A DNA stretch of 64,000 nucleotides from an uncultured Rhodopila sp. (GTDB taxonomy: Bacteria; Pseudomonadota; Alphaproteobacteria; Acetobacterales; Acetobacteraceae), in the NCBI GenBank assembly GCA_903932145.1, contig CAIZFE010000098.1:1-64000 (forward strand), given 5' to 3'. Positions within the stretch are counted from its first letter, which is position 1. Each line of letters begins with the position of its first letter. A program made the position numbers and the translations under genes. Of this stretch, positions 15,383 to 24,523 are shown in pieces. The notes under the pieces were generated by a model. The model saw only the letters and a program-made list of their open reading frames with translations. It ran no database searches and was not told the DNA's origin.

Positions 15383-16116
15383 AACAGCGCGCCGATCAGT
15401 TGCTGGTGCTGCGTGGGCTGGTCGAAAGCCAGGCCCGGGCGCAGGCGTTGATCCTGGCGGGCAAAGTGTTTTCTGGCGACCGGCGCGTGGCCAAGGCCGG
15501 CGACTTCCTGGTCGAGGACGTGCCGCTGGAGGTCAAAGGCCAGGAACACCCCTGGGTCTCACGCGGCGGCCTGAAGCTGTCGCACGGGTTGGCGCATTTT
15601 GGCTTCTCCCCTGCTGGGCGGATATGTTTGGATGTTGGCGCCTCCACCGGCGGATTCACCGATGTGCTGCTGGCAAACGGCGCGGTGAAGGTGCATGCGG
15701 TGGATGTCGGACACGGGCAACTCGCCTGGCGTCTGCGTTCCGACGACCGTGTTGTGGTCTATGAGAAAACGAACGCCCGGTACCTCACCCGCGATGCGGT
15801 GCCCGATCCGATCGGCGCGGTGGTGTGCGACGCCAGCTTTATCGGCCTTGCGACGGTGATGCCGGCCCCGCTGGCCCTGTGCGTCCCCGGAGCCTGGGCG
15901 ATCGTCCTGATCAAGCCGCAGTTCGAAGCCGCCGCTGCATTGGTCGGCCCGAAGGGCGTGGTGCGCGATCCCGCCGTGCATCAGGCGGTTTGTGACCGGG
16001 TGACGCAGTGGTGGTCCGGCCTCCCCGGCTGGACAGTGGCCGGTGTGGCCGAAAGCCCGATCACCGGCCCGGAAGGCAATAAGGAGTTCCTGCTGGGGGC
16101 GACCCTGGCGGGCTGA
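15379..16116 (+). CDS. tlyA: TlyA-family rRNA methyltransferase/haemolysin
   Basis: A 245-residue protein with an N-terminal S4 RNA-binding domain (QRADQLLVLRGLVESQARAQ, VFSGDRRVAKAGDF) and an FtsJ-like SAM methyltransferase domain (ICLDVGASTGGFTDVLL, VHAVDVGHGQLAW). Homologues 2'-O-methylate 16S and 23S rRNA cytidines. GTG 15379 overlaps the xseB stop (GTGA), giving coupling and a family-like N-terminus. Confidence 0.9.
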   Translation: MKQRADQLLVLRGLVESQARAQALILAGKVFSGDRRVAKAGDFLVEDVPLEVKGQEHPWVSRGGLKLSHGLAHFGFSPAGRICLDVGASTGGFTDVLLANGAVKVHAVDVGHGQLAWRLRSDDRVVVYEKTNARYLTRDAVPDPIGAVVCDASFIGLATVMPAPLALCVPGAWAIVLIKPQFEAAAALVGPKGVVRDPAVHQAVCDRVTQWWSGLPGWTVAGVAESPITGPEGNKEFLLGATLAG

Positions 16117-16197
16117 AGTGTTTCCAACCCGGGGCAATCATGCCTAAGCTTCCAGTCGAAGCGCTGCCCTTGAGAGCCGCGCCAACAGGAGGGCTTA

Positions 16198-17526
16198 ATG
16201 GGACAGACAACCGCGACGGCCACCGGGTGGGGATGGGTGCGGGATATCACCCGCTATCAGTGGATGGTTTTTCTGGTCGCCTGGATGGGGTGGTCGCTGG
16301 ACAATACCGACTTCAATCTGTTTTCCCTCGTGCTGCGCCCTGCACTGACGGAACTGCTTGGCGGTAATCCATCCGCCGCCGATATCGGACGCGTGGGCGG
16401 CCTTCTCAGCATGACCGGGCTACTCGGTTGGGCATTGGGCGGTTTTGCTCTCGGTATTGTTGGCGATTACTTCGGACGTGTGCGGACCTTAATGTTGAGT
16501 GTGGCACTGGTCGCGGTTTGCACCGCGCTTCAGGGCTTTACGCATAGTACGGTCACCTTCGGCATCTGCCGGTTTCTGACCGGCGTCGGCACCGGGGCAG
16601 AGGTCGTCCTGGGCATTCCGCTGGTGGCCGAGGCATTCGCCGACGTGCATCGCGCGAAAGTGTTGGGTGTGATGATGACCGGCGGCGGCTTCGGTGCCCT
16701 AATCGGTGGTCAATTGTTCGCGCTCGTCGGTCCGTATGGCTGGCGCTACGTGATGTTCGCGGGCGTGCTGCCGGCGATCATTCTGCTGTTCATGCGCCGC
16801 GGCCTCGACGAACCCGAACATTTCCAGATCGTGCACGCGCGTCGCGCTTCCATTCGCGCGCAACGAGAGCAGTCGAAAGAAGATCAGGAGTATATGCGCT
16901 TTGCGCCGGCGCAGTTATTCACGCCGGCATTGCGGTACAGCACATTCATCGGGGTGCTGTTCTGCGTTGGCACTCTGTTGTCGATCTGGACGAGCCAGAT
17001 ATGGCTGCCGACGATCCAGGGGCAGTTGCTGGCCAAACAAGGCATTACCGGCGCGGCGGCGGCACCGTTCATCGGTCATGGGATGACGCTGTGGGGATTG
17101 GGCGGCATTATTGGCTATGCAACGTTCGGCTTCATCGCCGACGTGGTGGGGCGGCGGGCGACGATTATTTTCTACAATGTTGGTGCGATCGTCTCCGGGC
17201 TGTACATGTATCTGTGGCTCGATACATATGATCTGTATCCGTACATGCTGCCGATTTTCGGGTATTTCGTGTTCGGGGTTTTCTCCGGTCACGCTGTTTA
17301 CCTACCGGAGTTGTTCCCGACCCAGGTGCGGGCAACGGCGGTGTCGTTCTGCAACGGGACGGGGCGCGTGATTACCAGTTTCGGGCCGTTGGTGGCCGGG
17401 CTGTTGGCGGGATCGCTGGGTGGCGCGTTCAATCAGGCAACCGCGGTGATGACCTGCTTCGCGGGGCTTAGCATCGTCGCCGCACTGCTCGGACGCGAAA
17501 CAAAGGACGATGAGTTACCGCGGTGA
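16198..17526 (+). CDS. MFS transporter (sugar/aromatic acid:H+ symporter type)
   Basis: A 442-residue inner-membrane carrier with about 12 transmembrane helices. Family marks are the N-terminal helix with LDNTDFNLF (an Asp in TM1 as in aromatic-acid symporters), the loop GDYFGRVRTL, the TM4-5 stretch GICRFLTGVGTGAEVVLG and a second-half loop FIADVVGRRA. AGGAGGG precedes ATG 16198. Substrate is not determined; sialate/aromatic-acid/sugar symporters are nearest in pattern. It stands alone, with a hairpin after it. Confidence 0.85.
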   Translation: MGQTTATATGWGWVRDITRYQWMVFLVAWMGWSLDNTDFNLFSLVLRPALTELLGGNPSAADIGRVGGLLSMTGLLGWALGGFALGIVGDYFGRVRTLMLSVALVAVCTALQGFTHSTVTFGICRFLTGVGTGAEVVLGIPLVAEAFADVHRAKVLGVMMTGGGFGALIGGQLFALVGPYGWRYVMFAGVLPAIILLFMRRGLDEPEHFQIVHARRASIRAQREQSKEDQEYMRFAPAQLFTPALRYSTFIGVLFCVGTLLSIWTSQIWLPTIQGQLLAKQGITGAAAAPFIGHGMTLWGLGGIIGYATFGFIADVVGRRATIIFYNVGAIVSGLYMYLWLDTYDLYPYMLPIFGYFVFGVFSGHAVYLPELFPTQVRATAVSFCNGTGRVITSFGPLVAGLLAGSLGGAFNQATAVMTCFAGLSIVAALLGRETKDDELPR

Positions 17527-17539
17527 TGTTTTAACGGTT

Positions 17540-17586
17540 CGGAGCGTGGTTGCCGGGGGCCGGAGTCCTCGGACGGTCACGCTCCG
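17540..17586 (+). terminator. Hairpin after the MFS gene
   Basis: A perfect 9-bp stem CGGAGCGTG/CACGCTCCG encloses a 29-base GC-rich loop that contains its own partial pairing. It begins 14 bases after the MFS stop. There is only a short T-rich stretch after it, so it is a likely but not classical terminator. Confidence 0.45.
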
Positions 17587-17659
17587 CGTTTCGTGTTGGG
17601 GCCACCGGATAAGCCGGCGCCCGGGCGGAGCCGTTTCGTTGTGAATGGACCGGCAACTT

Positions 17660-17734
17660 TTAGCGCAGACCAAAAAAACTCAATACGGCGATCACGACGA
17701 CGACCAAGCCGACGATGTAGATGATGTTGTTCAT
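17660..17734 (-). CDS. 24-residue single-helix membrane protein
   Basis: A very short gene too small for usual gene finders. It begins MNNIIYIVG, is followed by a Val/Ile/Leu-rich helix and ends SFFGLR. GGGAGAG stands 5-6 bases before ATG 17734. Nearly the whole protein is one transmembrane helix with a basic end, the pattern of small inner-membrane proteins annotated in several alphaproteobacteria. It lies alone between the MFS gene and the SDR gene. Function unknown. Confidence 0.65.
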   Translation of the reverse strand: MNNIIYIVGLVVVVIAVLSFFGLR

Positions 17735-17908
17735 AAAGCTCTCCCGGGGCAGTTTAATTTCTCACGGATCAGGGAGGAAACGCGGCAATGTCGTCCGTCG
17801 TTGCTTCAAAACTCAGTGTCATAGCGGTGAGCTGATTTTGCGACCGTTGGGGCGGGGCTTCTCGGTGCCCGAACCTCCTGATGAACGGCTTTTCCCGGAG
17901 ACGCGCCT

Positions 17909-18754
17909 CTAGCCGTTCAGGAACGTTTCGAATTCCGCTTTGTAGTCCGGGTGCCAACGCGACAGCGCCGGACGGTTCTCTGTGATGTCCCCCGCTGCCC
18001 ACAGAATGCGCCGGTTATCGATTGCCCGCGTCACGTCGTTGTCGGGGCAGATAATGTAGAAATCGCCCAGATTCATGCCGGTGATCAGCATCTCTACAAC
18101 CTGATCCGGAGTCCACGCGCCCGGCGGTTTCTCGGTTCGCTCGCCGCGCGTCATGCCGGTGAAGGTCGAGCCCGGCACCAGTAGATGCGCCGATATGCGG
18201 GCGCCGTCTTCGTTGCGTATGCTGTGCGCCAGCGCTTCGGTCAGGACTTTCACCCCGGCCTTGCTCATATTGTAGGCGGTGTCGCCGGGCGGGCAGGTAA
18301 TGCCTTGTTTCGATCCGGTGTTGACGATGGCGCACGGGGTTTGTTGCGTCAGCATCGAGGGCGTGAAGGTCTGAACGCCGTTGATGACGCCCCACAGGTT
18401 GACCTCCAGCACCCGCCGCCAGCGGTCGATGTGGTCGTAGGGACCGCCGCCGTTCGGGATGCCGGCGTTGTTCATCAGCACCGCGACCTCGCCAAACCGG
18501 TCGTAGGCGGCGTCGTGCAACGCCTGGACGGACTCCAGCTTGCTGACATCGGTCGGGACCGTCAGCACGGAGTCGCGTCCGGACGGCGCAACGGTGGCGA
18601 CCACCTCGGCGGCACGGTCCAGCGCCTCCGCCGACAGGTCGGCGAGGCAGACGCGCAGTCCCATGGAGGCAAACCGTTTGGCGGCGGCGAGTCCGATGCC
18701 GCTGGCGGCACCGGTGATGACCGCGACGCGGCCGGCGGTCAGGGCTGGATGCAT
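17909..18754 (-). CDS. SDR-family NAD(P)-dependent oxidoreductase
   Basis: A 281-residue short-chain dehydrogenase. The nucleotide-binding glycine motif is ITGAASGIGLAAA (~14-26), followed by LMNNAGIP, the catalytic Ser in IVNTGSKQG and the Tyr-x3-Lys pair YNMSKAG. The substrate loop and the C-terminus (WHPDYKAEFETFLNG) fit the classical family. The substrate is unknown. MsrB ends ten bases from its start on the same strand, so they may share a transcript. Confidence 0.9.
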   Translation of the reverse strand: MHPALTAGRVAVITGAASGIGLAAAKRFASMGLRVCLADLSAEALDRAAEVVATVAPSGRDSVLTVPTDVSKLESVQALHDAAYDRFGEVAVLMNNAGIPNGGGPYDHIDRWRRVLEVNLWGVINGVQTFTPSMLTQQTPCAIVNTGSKQGITCPPGDTAYNMSKAGVKVLTEALAHSIRNEDGARISAHLLVPGSTFTGMTRGERTEKPPGAWTPDQVVEMLITGMNLGDFYIICPDNDVTRAIDNRRILWAAGDITENRPALSRWHPDYKAEFETFLNG

Positions 18755-18764
18755 GGGCGCTCCG

Positions 18765-19166
18765 CTAATCCGGCACGAAGTTCATGGCGACGCCGTTGAT
18801 GCAATAGCGCTGGTAGGTCGGGGCCGGACCATCGGGGAAGACGTGCCCGAGATGGCTGCCGCAGGTGGCGCAATGCACCTCTGTGCGGATCATCCCAAGG
18901 CTGCGATCGACGGTGTTTTCAGTCGAGCCTTCGATCGGATCGTTGAAGCTGGGCCAACCGGTGCCGCTTTCGAACTTCAGTTTCGTCTCGAACAGCGGCG
19001 TGTCGCATCCGGCGCAGGTGAAGCGTCCGGGGCGTTTTTCCCCCAACAGAGCGCAACTGCCGGGCCGTTCCGTCCCGTGGCTGCGCATGACGTAATATTG
19101 TTCGGCGGTCAGCTTCTTGCGCCATTCAGCATCGGTGCGGGTGACCGGGTACTCTTTCACGTTCAT
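18765..19166 (-). CDS. msrB: Peptide methionine-(R)-S-oxide reductase MsrB
   Basis: A 133-residue MsrB that repairs methionine-R-sulfoxide in proteins. It has two zinc-binding CxxC pairs (CAGC and CATC), [22 protein letters not shown] and the catalytic Cys in [12 protein letters not shown] resolving Cys may be absent; thioredoxin would then act directly. The start is ATG 19166, followed by the family start [14 protein letters not shown]. It is upstream of the SDR gene on the same strand. Confidence 0.95.
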   Translation of the reverse strand: MNVKEYPVTRTDAEWRKKLTAEQYYVMRSHGTERPGSCALLGEKRPGRFTCAGCDTPLFETKLKFESGTGWPSFNDPIEGSTENTVDRSLGMIRTEVHCATCGSHLGHVFPDGPAPTYQRYCINGVAMNFVPD

Positions 19167-19238
19167 CTCAGGTTCCTTTGCATCGGCTTATGTTTGGCGA
19201 GAAGCGGCGGCGATACAAGACCCCGCGTGCCACCGTCC

Positions 19239-19694
19239 TTACACCGGATTGGGCTTACGATCCGGCTTCAAATCGATCAGTGGCGTGCCGTCAAGGCAGT
19301 CCAGACCGCGAACACGCAGTGTGGTGCCTTCGATTCCCACCAGCGCGACAACAGATGACGCGATCGGGTTAGGCCGCACGGGGGAGCGCAGGGCGAACGT
19401 ACCGGTCGTCCGGCCGGTGCGGATCGGCGTCTGCAGGACAAGGTCACGGCGCGCGTGATGCATCCAGTAAAGCACCTGAATAAGCGGATGATCGTCCATG
19501 CCGGTCAGGGCCTCGCGCCATCGTTCATCCACAACGATCGAACAGATCGGGCCGTCCAGGCTGCCGCGCTTCGGACATTCGCCGCGAACCGTCCAGGGTG
19601 TGCGAATGGTGCCGATGAAATACACGCCGGCATCAGTCGCCGGGGGAAGCGCTACGGCGACTTCGCCCGAGCGTAGGTCGTTGTCATGGTTCAT
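19239..19694 (-). CDS. trmO: TrmO/TsaA-family tRNA methyltransferase
   Basis: A 151-residue TsaA-like protein (VirR/TrmO family), which N6-methylates threonylcarbamoyl-A37 of tRNA-Thr using SAM. Visible motifs are IGTIRTPWTVRGECPKRG, LIQVLYWMHHARRDL and FALRSPVRPNPIASSVVALV, which form the SAM-binding beta-barrel. It lacks the C-terminal extension of E. coli TrmO, as is usual for the short form. The start is ATG 19694. Confidence 0.8.
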   Translation of the reverse strand: MNHDNDLRSGEVAVALPPATDAGVYFIGTIRTPWTVRGECPKRGSLDGPICSIVVDERWREALTGMDDHPLIQVLYWMHHARRDLVLQTPIRTGRTTGTFALRSPVRPNPIASSVVALVGIEGTTLRVRGLDCLDGTPLIDLKPDRKPNPV

Positions 19695-19768
19695 GGGGTG
19701 ACGGTGCCACCTGACGCCGCATCGAGTCCAGGACGGTGATCACAGAGAGACTGTGACGGTTTTCGTCA

Positions 19769-20179
19769 TCATGCGTTTGCCCGGGAGGGGCCGCGAGGCT
19801 TTCCCGGGCAAACCCGGTTCAGCGCCAGGAGATGCTTACGGGCTGCCAGCGCTGTGTCCATTTCTATCGCGCGATAACTGGTCACAACTGCCTTTCCGGC
19901 CTTTGTGAGTATCGCGCCGCCTCCGCCACTGCCGCCGGCCGCCGTTTCCACGACCGGCGTGCCGAGGGTCCGGTTGAGATCCTCCACCAGTTCCCAGGTC
20001 CGCCGATACGACATCTTCAGCGTTCGGCCAGCAGCGGAAATCGATCCGGCCAGCGCGATGGCCTCCAGAACGGCGATCTTGCCCGGTCCAATTCTGGCAC
20101 CCGACGCCAGATCGAGCCGGATGCTGAGCCGGTCGCCCGCGTGGGTAGCCTCGGAAGCCTTGGTTGGATTTTTTGCCAT
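19769..20179 (-). CDS. ModE-like winged-helix molybdate regulator (N-terminal domain)
   Basis: A 136-residue LysR-type winged helix of the ModE N-terminal class: IGPGKIAVLEAIALAGSISA, AGRTLKMSYRRTWELVEDLN and the Gly-rich GGSGGGGAILTKAGKAVV. No MOP (molybdate-binding) domain is attached, so it either dimerises alone or does not sense molybdate directly. It is divergent from modABC, and the ~265-base gap holds the likely target operator. Confidence 0.85.
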   Translation of the reverse strand: MAKNPTKASEATHAGDRLSIRLDLASGARIGPGKIAVLEAIALAGSISAAGRTLKMSYRRTWELVEDLNRTLGTPVVETAAGGSGGGGAILTKAGKAVVTSYRAIEMDTALAARKHLLALNRVCPGKPRGPSRANA

Positions 20180-20258
20180 TGCAGCCTAATCAAACCACAC
20201 CGAAACCCCGTTGCGCAATCGTGCACGGTCAGACCGCGCTTGCCGCTGTATCTCAGTG

Positions 20259-20271
20259 GCTATATCGTAGC
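20259..20271. promoter_or_regulatory. Possible ModE-type operator
   Basis: GCTA-TATCG-TAGC is a small inverted repeat in the gap between the ModE-like gene and modA. ModE boxes contain TATA-rich inverted half sites, so this is a candidate, but the match is short. Confidence 0.25.
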
Positions 20272-20349
20272 GGCGTAAGGCGAATGGCATGCGTGTAATC
20301 CCGGTGCTGACCATGCTGTGGTCCTGACTCGCAATGGTGGCCGAGGCCG

Positions 20350-20430
20350 ATGTTGGTCAACGCTGTCGTCTATAGCCACGTATTGACACCGGCGGAGCGC
20401 GACAGCGTTCTGGCCGGACTTCAGCCCTGA
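20350..20430 (+). CDS. Possible 26-codon leader-type reading frame before modA
   Basis: ATG 20350 opens a frame of 26 residues (starting MLVNAVVYSHVLTPAERDSV) that ends 15 bases before modA. It has no clear ribosome-binding site and resembles the tail of a larger protein more than a full gene, so it may be a gene remnant or a leader. Low confidence. Confidence 0.25.
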   Translation: MLVNAVVYSHVLTPAERDSVLAGLQP

Positions 20431-20445
20431 CAAGAGGTTCCACCC

Positions 20446-21195
20446 ATGCGCTTTGTGCTTTTTCTATGTGTCCTGCTGCTGCCGCTGACCGCCCGGGCGC
20501 AGGAACTGACGGTGTTCGCCGCCGCCAGCCTGACCGACGCGATGAAGGACGTTTCGGCGTTGTGGGTGCAAGCCGGACATCCGGCGTTGCGCCTGTCGTT
20601 CGGCTCCAGTTCCACATTGGCGCGGCAAATCGAGCAAGGGGCGCCGGCCAATCTGTTCGCCTCCGCCGATGAGAAATGGATGGACTATCTGGCCGGGAAA
20701 GATCTGATCGCCGCCGATACCCGCAAGGACTTGCTGGGTAACGACCTCGTTTTGGTGGTCCCGGCCGACAAGCCACTGCATGTGACGATCGGGCCGGATT
20801 TCGATCTGTTTGGCCTGCTGGGCGCCTCCGGACGGCTGGCGGTCGGCGATCCGGCGCATGTGCCGGTGGGGATTTACGCCGAGCAGGCGCTGAAGAAGCT
20901 GGGGATGTGGGACAAGATCGTTCCTCGGCTGGCGCGAACCGACGACGTCCGGTCGGGGTTGCTGCTGGTCGAAAGAGGCGAAGTGCCCGCCGGTATCGTC
21001 TATGCGACCGATGCGCCGGTGTCGAAAGGCGTCATGGTGGCGGGTATTTTCCCGGACGGCAGTCACGATCCGATTTCGTATCCGTTTGCAGTGACCAAGG
21101 CGGGCGACACGGCGGAGGCCCGCTCGCTGCTGACGTTCCTGGCCGGCCCGCAGGCGCGCGTGGTGTTCGTGCGGCGCGGCTTCAAGGTCGAATAG
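20446..21195 (+). CDS. modA: Molybdate ABC transporter periplasmic binding protein
   Basis: A 249-residue ModA. A signal peptide (MRFVLFLCVLLLPLTARAQE) is cleaved after Ala about residue 19. The mature protein starts ELTVFAAASLTDAMKD and has the ligand segment LSFGSSSTLARQIEQGAPAN, FASADEKWMDYL and the late VPAGIVYATDA, all standard for molybdate/tungstate binding. modB follows one base later and modC overlaps modB. Confidence 0.93.
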   Translation: MRFVLFLCVLLLPLTARAQELTVFAAASLTDAMKDVSALWVQAGHPALRLSFGSSSTLARQIEQGAPANLFASADEKWMDYLAGKDLIAADTRKDLLGNDLVLVVPADKPLHVTIGPDFDLFGLLGASGRLAVGDPAHVPVGIYAEQALKKLGMWDKIVPRLARTDDVRSGLLLVERGEVPAGIVYATDAPVSKGVMVAGIFPDGSHDPISYPFAVTKAGDTAEARSLLTFLAGPQARVVFVRRGFKVE

Positions 21196-21196
21196 A

Positions 21197-21886
21197 CTGT
21201 TACTGTCCCCAGATGAATGGGAGGCGGTTCGCCTGACGCTGGTGGTCGCCGCGCGGGCGGTCGGGTTCGGGCTGCCGGTGGCCATCCTGATGGCCTGGGT
21301 GCTGACGCGGTATCGTTTCGTCGGCAGGCCGGTGCTGAATGCTCTGGTGCATTTGCCGATGGTGCTGCCGCCTGTCGTGACGGGCTGGCTGCTGCTGATC
21401 CTGTTCGGCGTGCGCGGGCCGATCGGCATACTGCTGCACGACTGGTTCGGCATCCGGTTGGTTTTCACCACCGCGGGCGCCACTCTGGCCTGCGCGGTCA
21501 TGACCTTTCCCATCATGGTGCGGTCGGTGCGGCTGTCGCTGGAGGCGGTCGATGGCGGGTTGGAGCAGGCGGCGCGCACACTCGGCGCCGGATGGTTTGA
21601 CCGGTTGATCAACATCACTCTGCCGCTGGCCTCACCGGGGATTCTGGTCGGTGCCATCGTCGCCTATGCCACCTGCCTGGGTGAGTTCGGAGCTGTCATT
21701 ACTTTCGCGGCCAGCATTCCCGGCCAGACGCAGACATTGCCGTTGGCGATTTACGCCGCGTTGCAGGTCCCCGGCGGGGAGGCGAAAGCGGCGGAACTGT
21801 CGATGGTGTCGTTGACGCTGGCGCTGGCCGGGCTTTTGCTGTCGGAATGGATCGGCAGGCGACTGAACACCGTGCTGGGGCGATGA
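21197..21886 (+). CDS. modB: Molybdate ABC transporter permease
   Basis: A permease with five to six transmembrane helices. Matching segments are SPDEWEAVRLTLVVAARAVG, VLHLP-like LVHLPMVLPPVVTG, MTFPIMVRSVRLSLE and LEQAARTLGAGWFDR (the EAA loop), then GEFGAVITFAA. The first in-frame GTG (21242) would remove most of TM1. CTG 21197, one base after the modA stop, gives 229 residues, the exact length of E. coli ModB, and restores the conserved N-terminus. The non-AUG start is therefore inferred from homology, not from a canonical codon. Confidence 0.85.
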   Translation: MLLSPDEWEAVRLTLVVAARAVGFGLPVAILMAWVLTRYRFVGRPVLNALVHLPMVLPPVVTGWLLLILFGVRGPIGILLHDWFGIRLVFTTAGATLACAVMTFPIMVRSVRLSLEAVDGGLEQAARTLGAGWFDRLINITLPLASPGILVGAIVAYATCLGEFGAVITFAASIPGQTQTLPLAIYAALQVPGGEAKAAELSMVSLTLALAGLLLSEWIGRRLNTVLGR

Positions 21887-22956
21887 GTATCTCCGTCACG
21901 CTGCGGCATCGTTTCCCGGCGATCCGGATGGATATCGCGTTCGAGGTTGCATCGCCCGGGGTGACGGTGCTGTTCGGCCCGTCCGGCTCCGGCAAATCGA
22001 CCATCATCAATGCCGCCGCCGGATTGCTGCGTCCCGACATAGGTGTGATCGAGATCGACGGCCGGGTGCTGGCCGACACGCGTTCCGGGGTCTGGTTGCC
22101 CCCGGAACGACGGCGCGCCGGCATGGTGTTTCAGGACTCGCGGCTGTTCCCGCATATGTCGGTCGCGACCAATCTGCGGTTCGGGATGCGGCGGGTCGCC
22201 CCCGGCGCGATTCATTTCGATGATGTCGTGAGTCTGCTGGGGATCGGTGCGTTGCTGGACCGGCGGCCGCACACCCTGTCGGGTGGGGAACGGCAGCGTG
22301 TCGCGATCGGGCGGGCGCTGCTGGCACAACCGCATTTGCTGCTGATGGATGAGCCACTGGCCAGCCTGGATGCCGCCCGCAAAGCCGAGATCCTGCCGTA
22401 TCTGACCCGTCTGAAGACCGCCCTGAAACTGCCGATCCTGTATGTGACGCATGCAATGGATGAGGCGGCGCAACTGGCGGACTCGATGGTGTTGCTGGAC
22501 GCCGGGCAGGTGGTGGCGTTCGGGCCGGTTTCCGAGGTGGCATCCCGAGCGGATCTGGCGTTGGCGCGGCGTGACGATGCCGGGGCGGTGGTGATTTGTG
22601 CGGTGGTGGAGAACGATGTCGGCCGCACACTGACACGATTGCAGGGCGGCGGCGCGACGTTCTGGGTGCCGTTGCTCGATCTGCCGGTGGGCGCCGGGTG
22701 CCGCATCCGCGTGCCAGCGCGCGAGGTGATCCTGGCCAGCCGTCCGCCGGACGCGATCAGCCTGCACAACATCGTGCCGGGGATCGTGCGTCGCATTGCC
22801 GAGGATAGCGTCCGCCGGTCGGTGGTTGTTGAGATCGGCCTGCCGGAGGGCGGGCTTTTGTCGCGCGTCACCCCGGACGCGGTGGTGCGGCTGGGGTTGT
22901 CGCCGGGGTCTCCGGTGTTGGCGTTGATCAAGTCCACGTCGATCGAAGTGCTGTAG
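21883..22956 (+). CDS. modC: Molybdate ABC transporter ATP-binding protein
   Basis: A 357-residue ATPase that drives molybdate import. It has Walker [11 protein letters not shown] (~32-41), LSGGERQRVAIGRAL, Walker B LLLMDEPLASLD and the switch His in LYVTHAMDEA. A MOP/TOBE-like region follows in the C-terminal third (VPLLDLPVGAGCRIRVPA). The ATGA overlap with modB completes the modABC operon. Confidence 0.95.
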   Translation: MSISVTLRHRFPAIRMDIAFEVASPGVTVLFGPSGSGKSTIINAAAGLLRPDIGVIEIDGRVLADTRSGVWLPPERRRAGMVFQDSRLFPHMSVATNLRFGMRRVAPGAIHFDDVVSLLGIGALLDRRPHTLSGGERQRVAIGRALLAQPHLLLMDEPLASLDAARKAEILPYLTRLKTALKLPILYVTHAMDEAAQLADSMVLLDAGQVVAFGPVSEVASRADLALARRDDAGAVVICAVVENDVGRTLTRLQGGGATFWVPLLDLPVGAGCRIRVPAREVILASRPPDAISLHNIVPGIVRRIAEDSVRRSVVVEIGLPEGGLLSRVTPDAVVRLGLSPGSPVLALIKSTSIEVL

Positions 22957-23020
22957 CATCTGGACCGTCCGCCGGGTGCTCGCTATATCCACCGCCACAT
23001 AGCAACCGAGGATTGCGTCC

Positions 23021-24523
23021 ATGTCGATCAGCGAACAAACCCGTCCCGCCGTTACCAGCAAGCCGCGGCATGTGCGCATGCTGATCGACGGCAATTGGGT
23101 GGACAGTGCCTCCGGCGAGGTCCTGTCGGTGGAGAACCCCGGGCGGCGGACACCGATCGCCACGGTTCCGCGCGGCGCCAAGGCGGACGTTGATCGCGCC
23201 GTGCAGGCCGCCCATGCAGCCTTCCCGGCCTGGAGCAAGATCGCCCCCCGTCAGCGCGGCCGCATGCTGCTGCAGATCGCCGAAGCGATGGAAGCCCGCA
23301 TTGAGGAAATGGCCCGCATCATCGCCGAGGAAACCGGCAATGCGCTGCGCACCCAGGCGCGCGGCGAAGCCACGCTGACCGCCGATATTTTTCGTTATTT
23401 CGGCGGCCTGGCGGGTGAGCTTAAGGGCGAAACGATACCATTGGGCGAGAACGTCCTCAGCTACACCCGGCGCGAGCCGCTCGGTGTCGTCGGCGCCATC
23501 ATTCCCTGGAACGCGCCCGTCCTGCTCGGTGCGTTGAAGATCGCCCCGGCGTTATGCGCCGGCAACACGATGGTGCTGAAAACCGCCGAGGACGCGCCCC
23601 TGGGCGTGCTGCGGATGGCCGAAATCTGCCAGGAGTTCCTGCCGCCCGGCGTGCTGAACGTATTGACCGGCACCGGCGAGGAATGCGGCGGCCCGCTGGC
23701 GGAAAATCCGTTGATCCAGAAGCTGTCGTTCACCGGATCGACCAATGTCGGCAAAATCATTATGCGGGCGGCCGCCGAACGGATCGTTCCGGTGTCGCTG
23801 GAACTCGGCGGCAAAAGCCCGTCGATCGTGTATCCCGACGCCGATGAGGATTGGGTGGTGGACGGCGTTATCTCCGGTATGCGCTTCACCCGGCAAAGCC
23901 AGTCCTGCACGGCGGGATCGCGGTTGTTTCTACACCAGGATATTTTCGACAGTTTCCTGGAGAAGCTGACGGCGAAGACGCAAACGTTGAAACTGGGCGA
24001 TCCGCTGGACGAGGCGACCGATATCGGCAGCATCATCAACGAGAAGCAGTTCCGCAAAGTGTGCGGCTATGTGGATGAGGGTTTGCAGCGCAAGGACGCC
24101 CGGCTGGTGTTCGGCGGCCTGCCGCCGACGGACGGGCCGCTCAGCCAGGGCTATTATGCCATTCCGACGGTGTTCGCCGACACGTCGAACGACTGGCGGC
24201 TGGCGCGCGAGGAGATTTTCGGACCGGTGCTGGTGGCGATCCCCTGGAAGGACGAGGCGGACGCGATCCGGATGGCGAACGATAGTCATTACGGTCTGGC
24301 CGCGTATGTGTGGACGCACGAGATCGGCAGCGCGCTGCGGACGGCGCACGCGATCGAGTCAGGCTGGGTGCAGGTCAACCAGGGTCTGGGTCAGCAGCCC
24401 GGGCATTCGTATGGCGGGTTCAAGCAAAGCGGCATCGGGCGGGAGTTCTCGCTGGAGGGGATGCTGGATAGCTTCACCCAGCGGAAGAACGTGACGGTGA
24501 ATATGAACGTGCCGCGGCGTTAG
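23021..24523 (+). CDS. Aldehyde dehydrogenase (NAD(P)-dependent)
   Basis: A 500-residue ALDH that oxidises an aldehyde to the acid. Catalytic motifs are VSLELGGKSPSIVY (general base Glu) and the nucleophile Cys296 in RQSQSCTAGSRLF; NAD-binding residues are in GAIIPWNAPVLLGALKIAPA and SFTGSTNVGK. The C-terminal FKQSGIGREFSLEGM is conserved. It lies after modC but is not part of a clear pathway. Substrate unknown. Confidence 0.93.
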   Translation: MSISEQTRPAVTSKPRHVRMLIDGNWVDSASGEVLSVENPGRRTPIATVPRGAKADVDRAVQAAHAAFPAWSKIAPRQRGRMLLQIAEAMEARIEEMARIIAEETGNALRTQARGEATLTADIFRYFGGLAGELKGETIPLGENVLSYTRREPLGVVGAIIPWNAPVLLGALKIAPALCAGNTMVLKTAEDAPLGVLRMAEICQEFLPPGVLNVLTGTGEECGGPLAENPLIQKLSFTGSTNVGKIIMRAAAERIVPVSLELGGKSPSIVYPDADEDWVVDGVISGMRFTRQSQSCTAGSRLFLHQDIFDSFLEKLTAKTQTLKLGDPLDEATDIGSIINEKQFRKVCGYVDEGLQRKDARLVFGGLPPTDGPLSQGYYAIPTVFADTSNDWRLAREEIFGPVLVAIPWKDEADAIRMANDSHYGLAAYVWTHEIGSALRTAHAIESGWVQVNQGLGQQPGHSYGGFKQSGIGREFSLEGMLDSFTQRKNVTVNMNVPRR

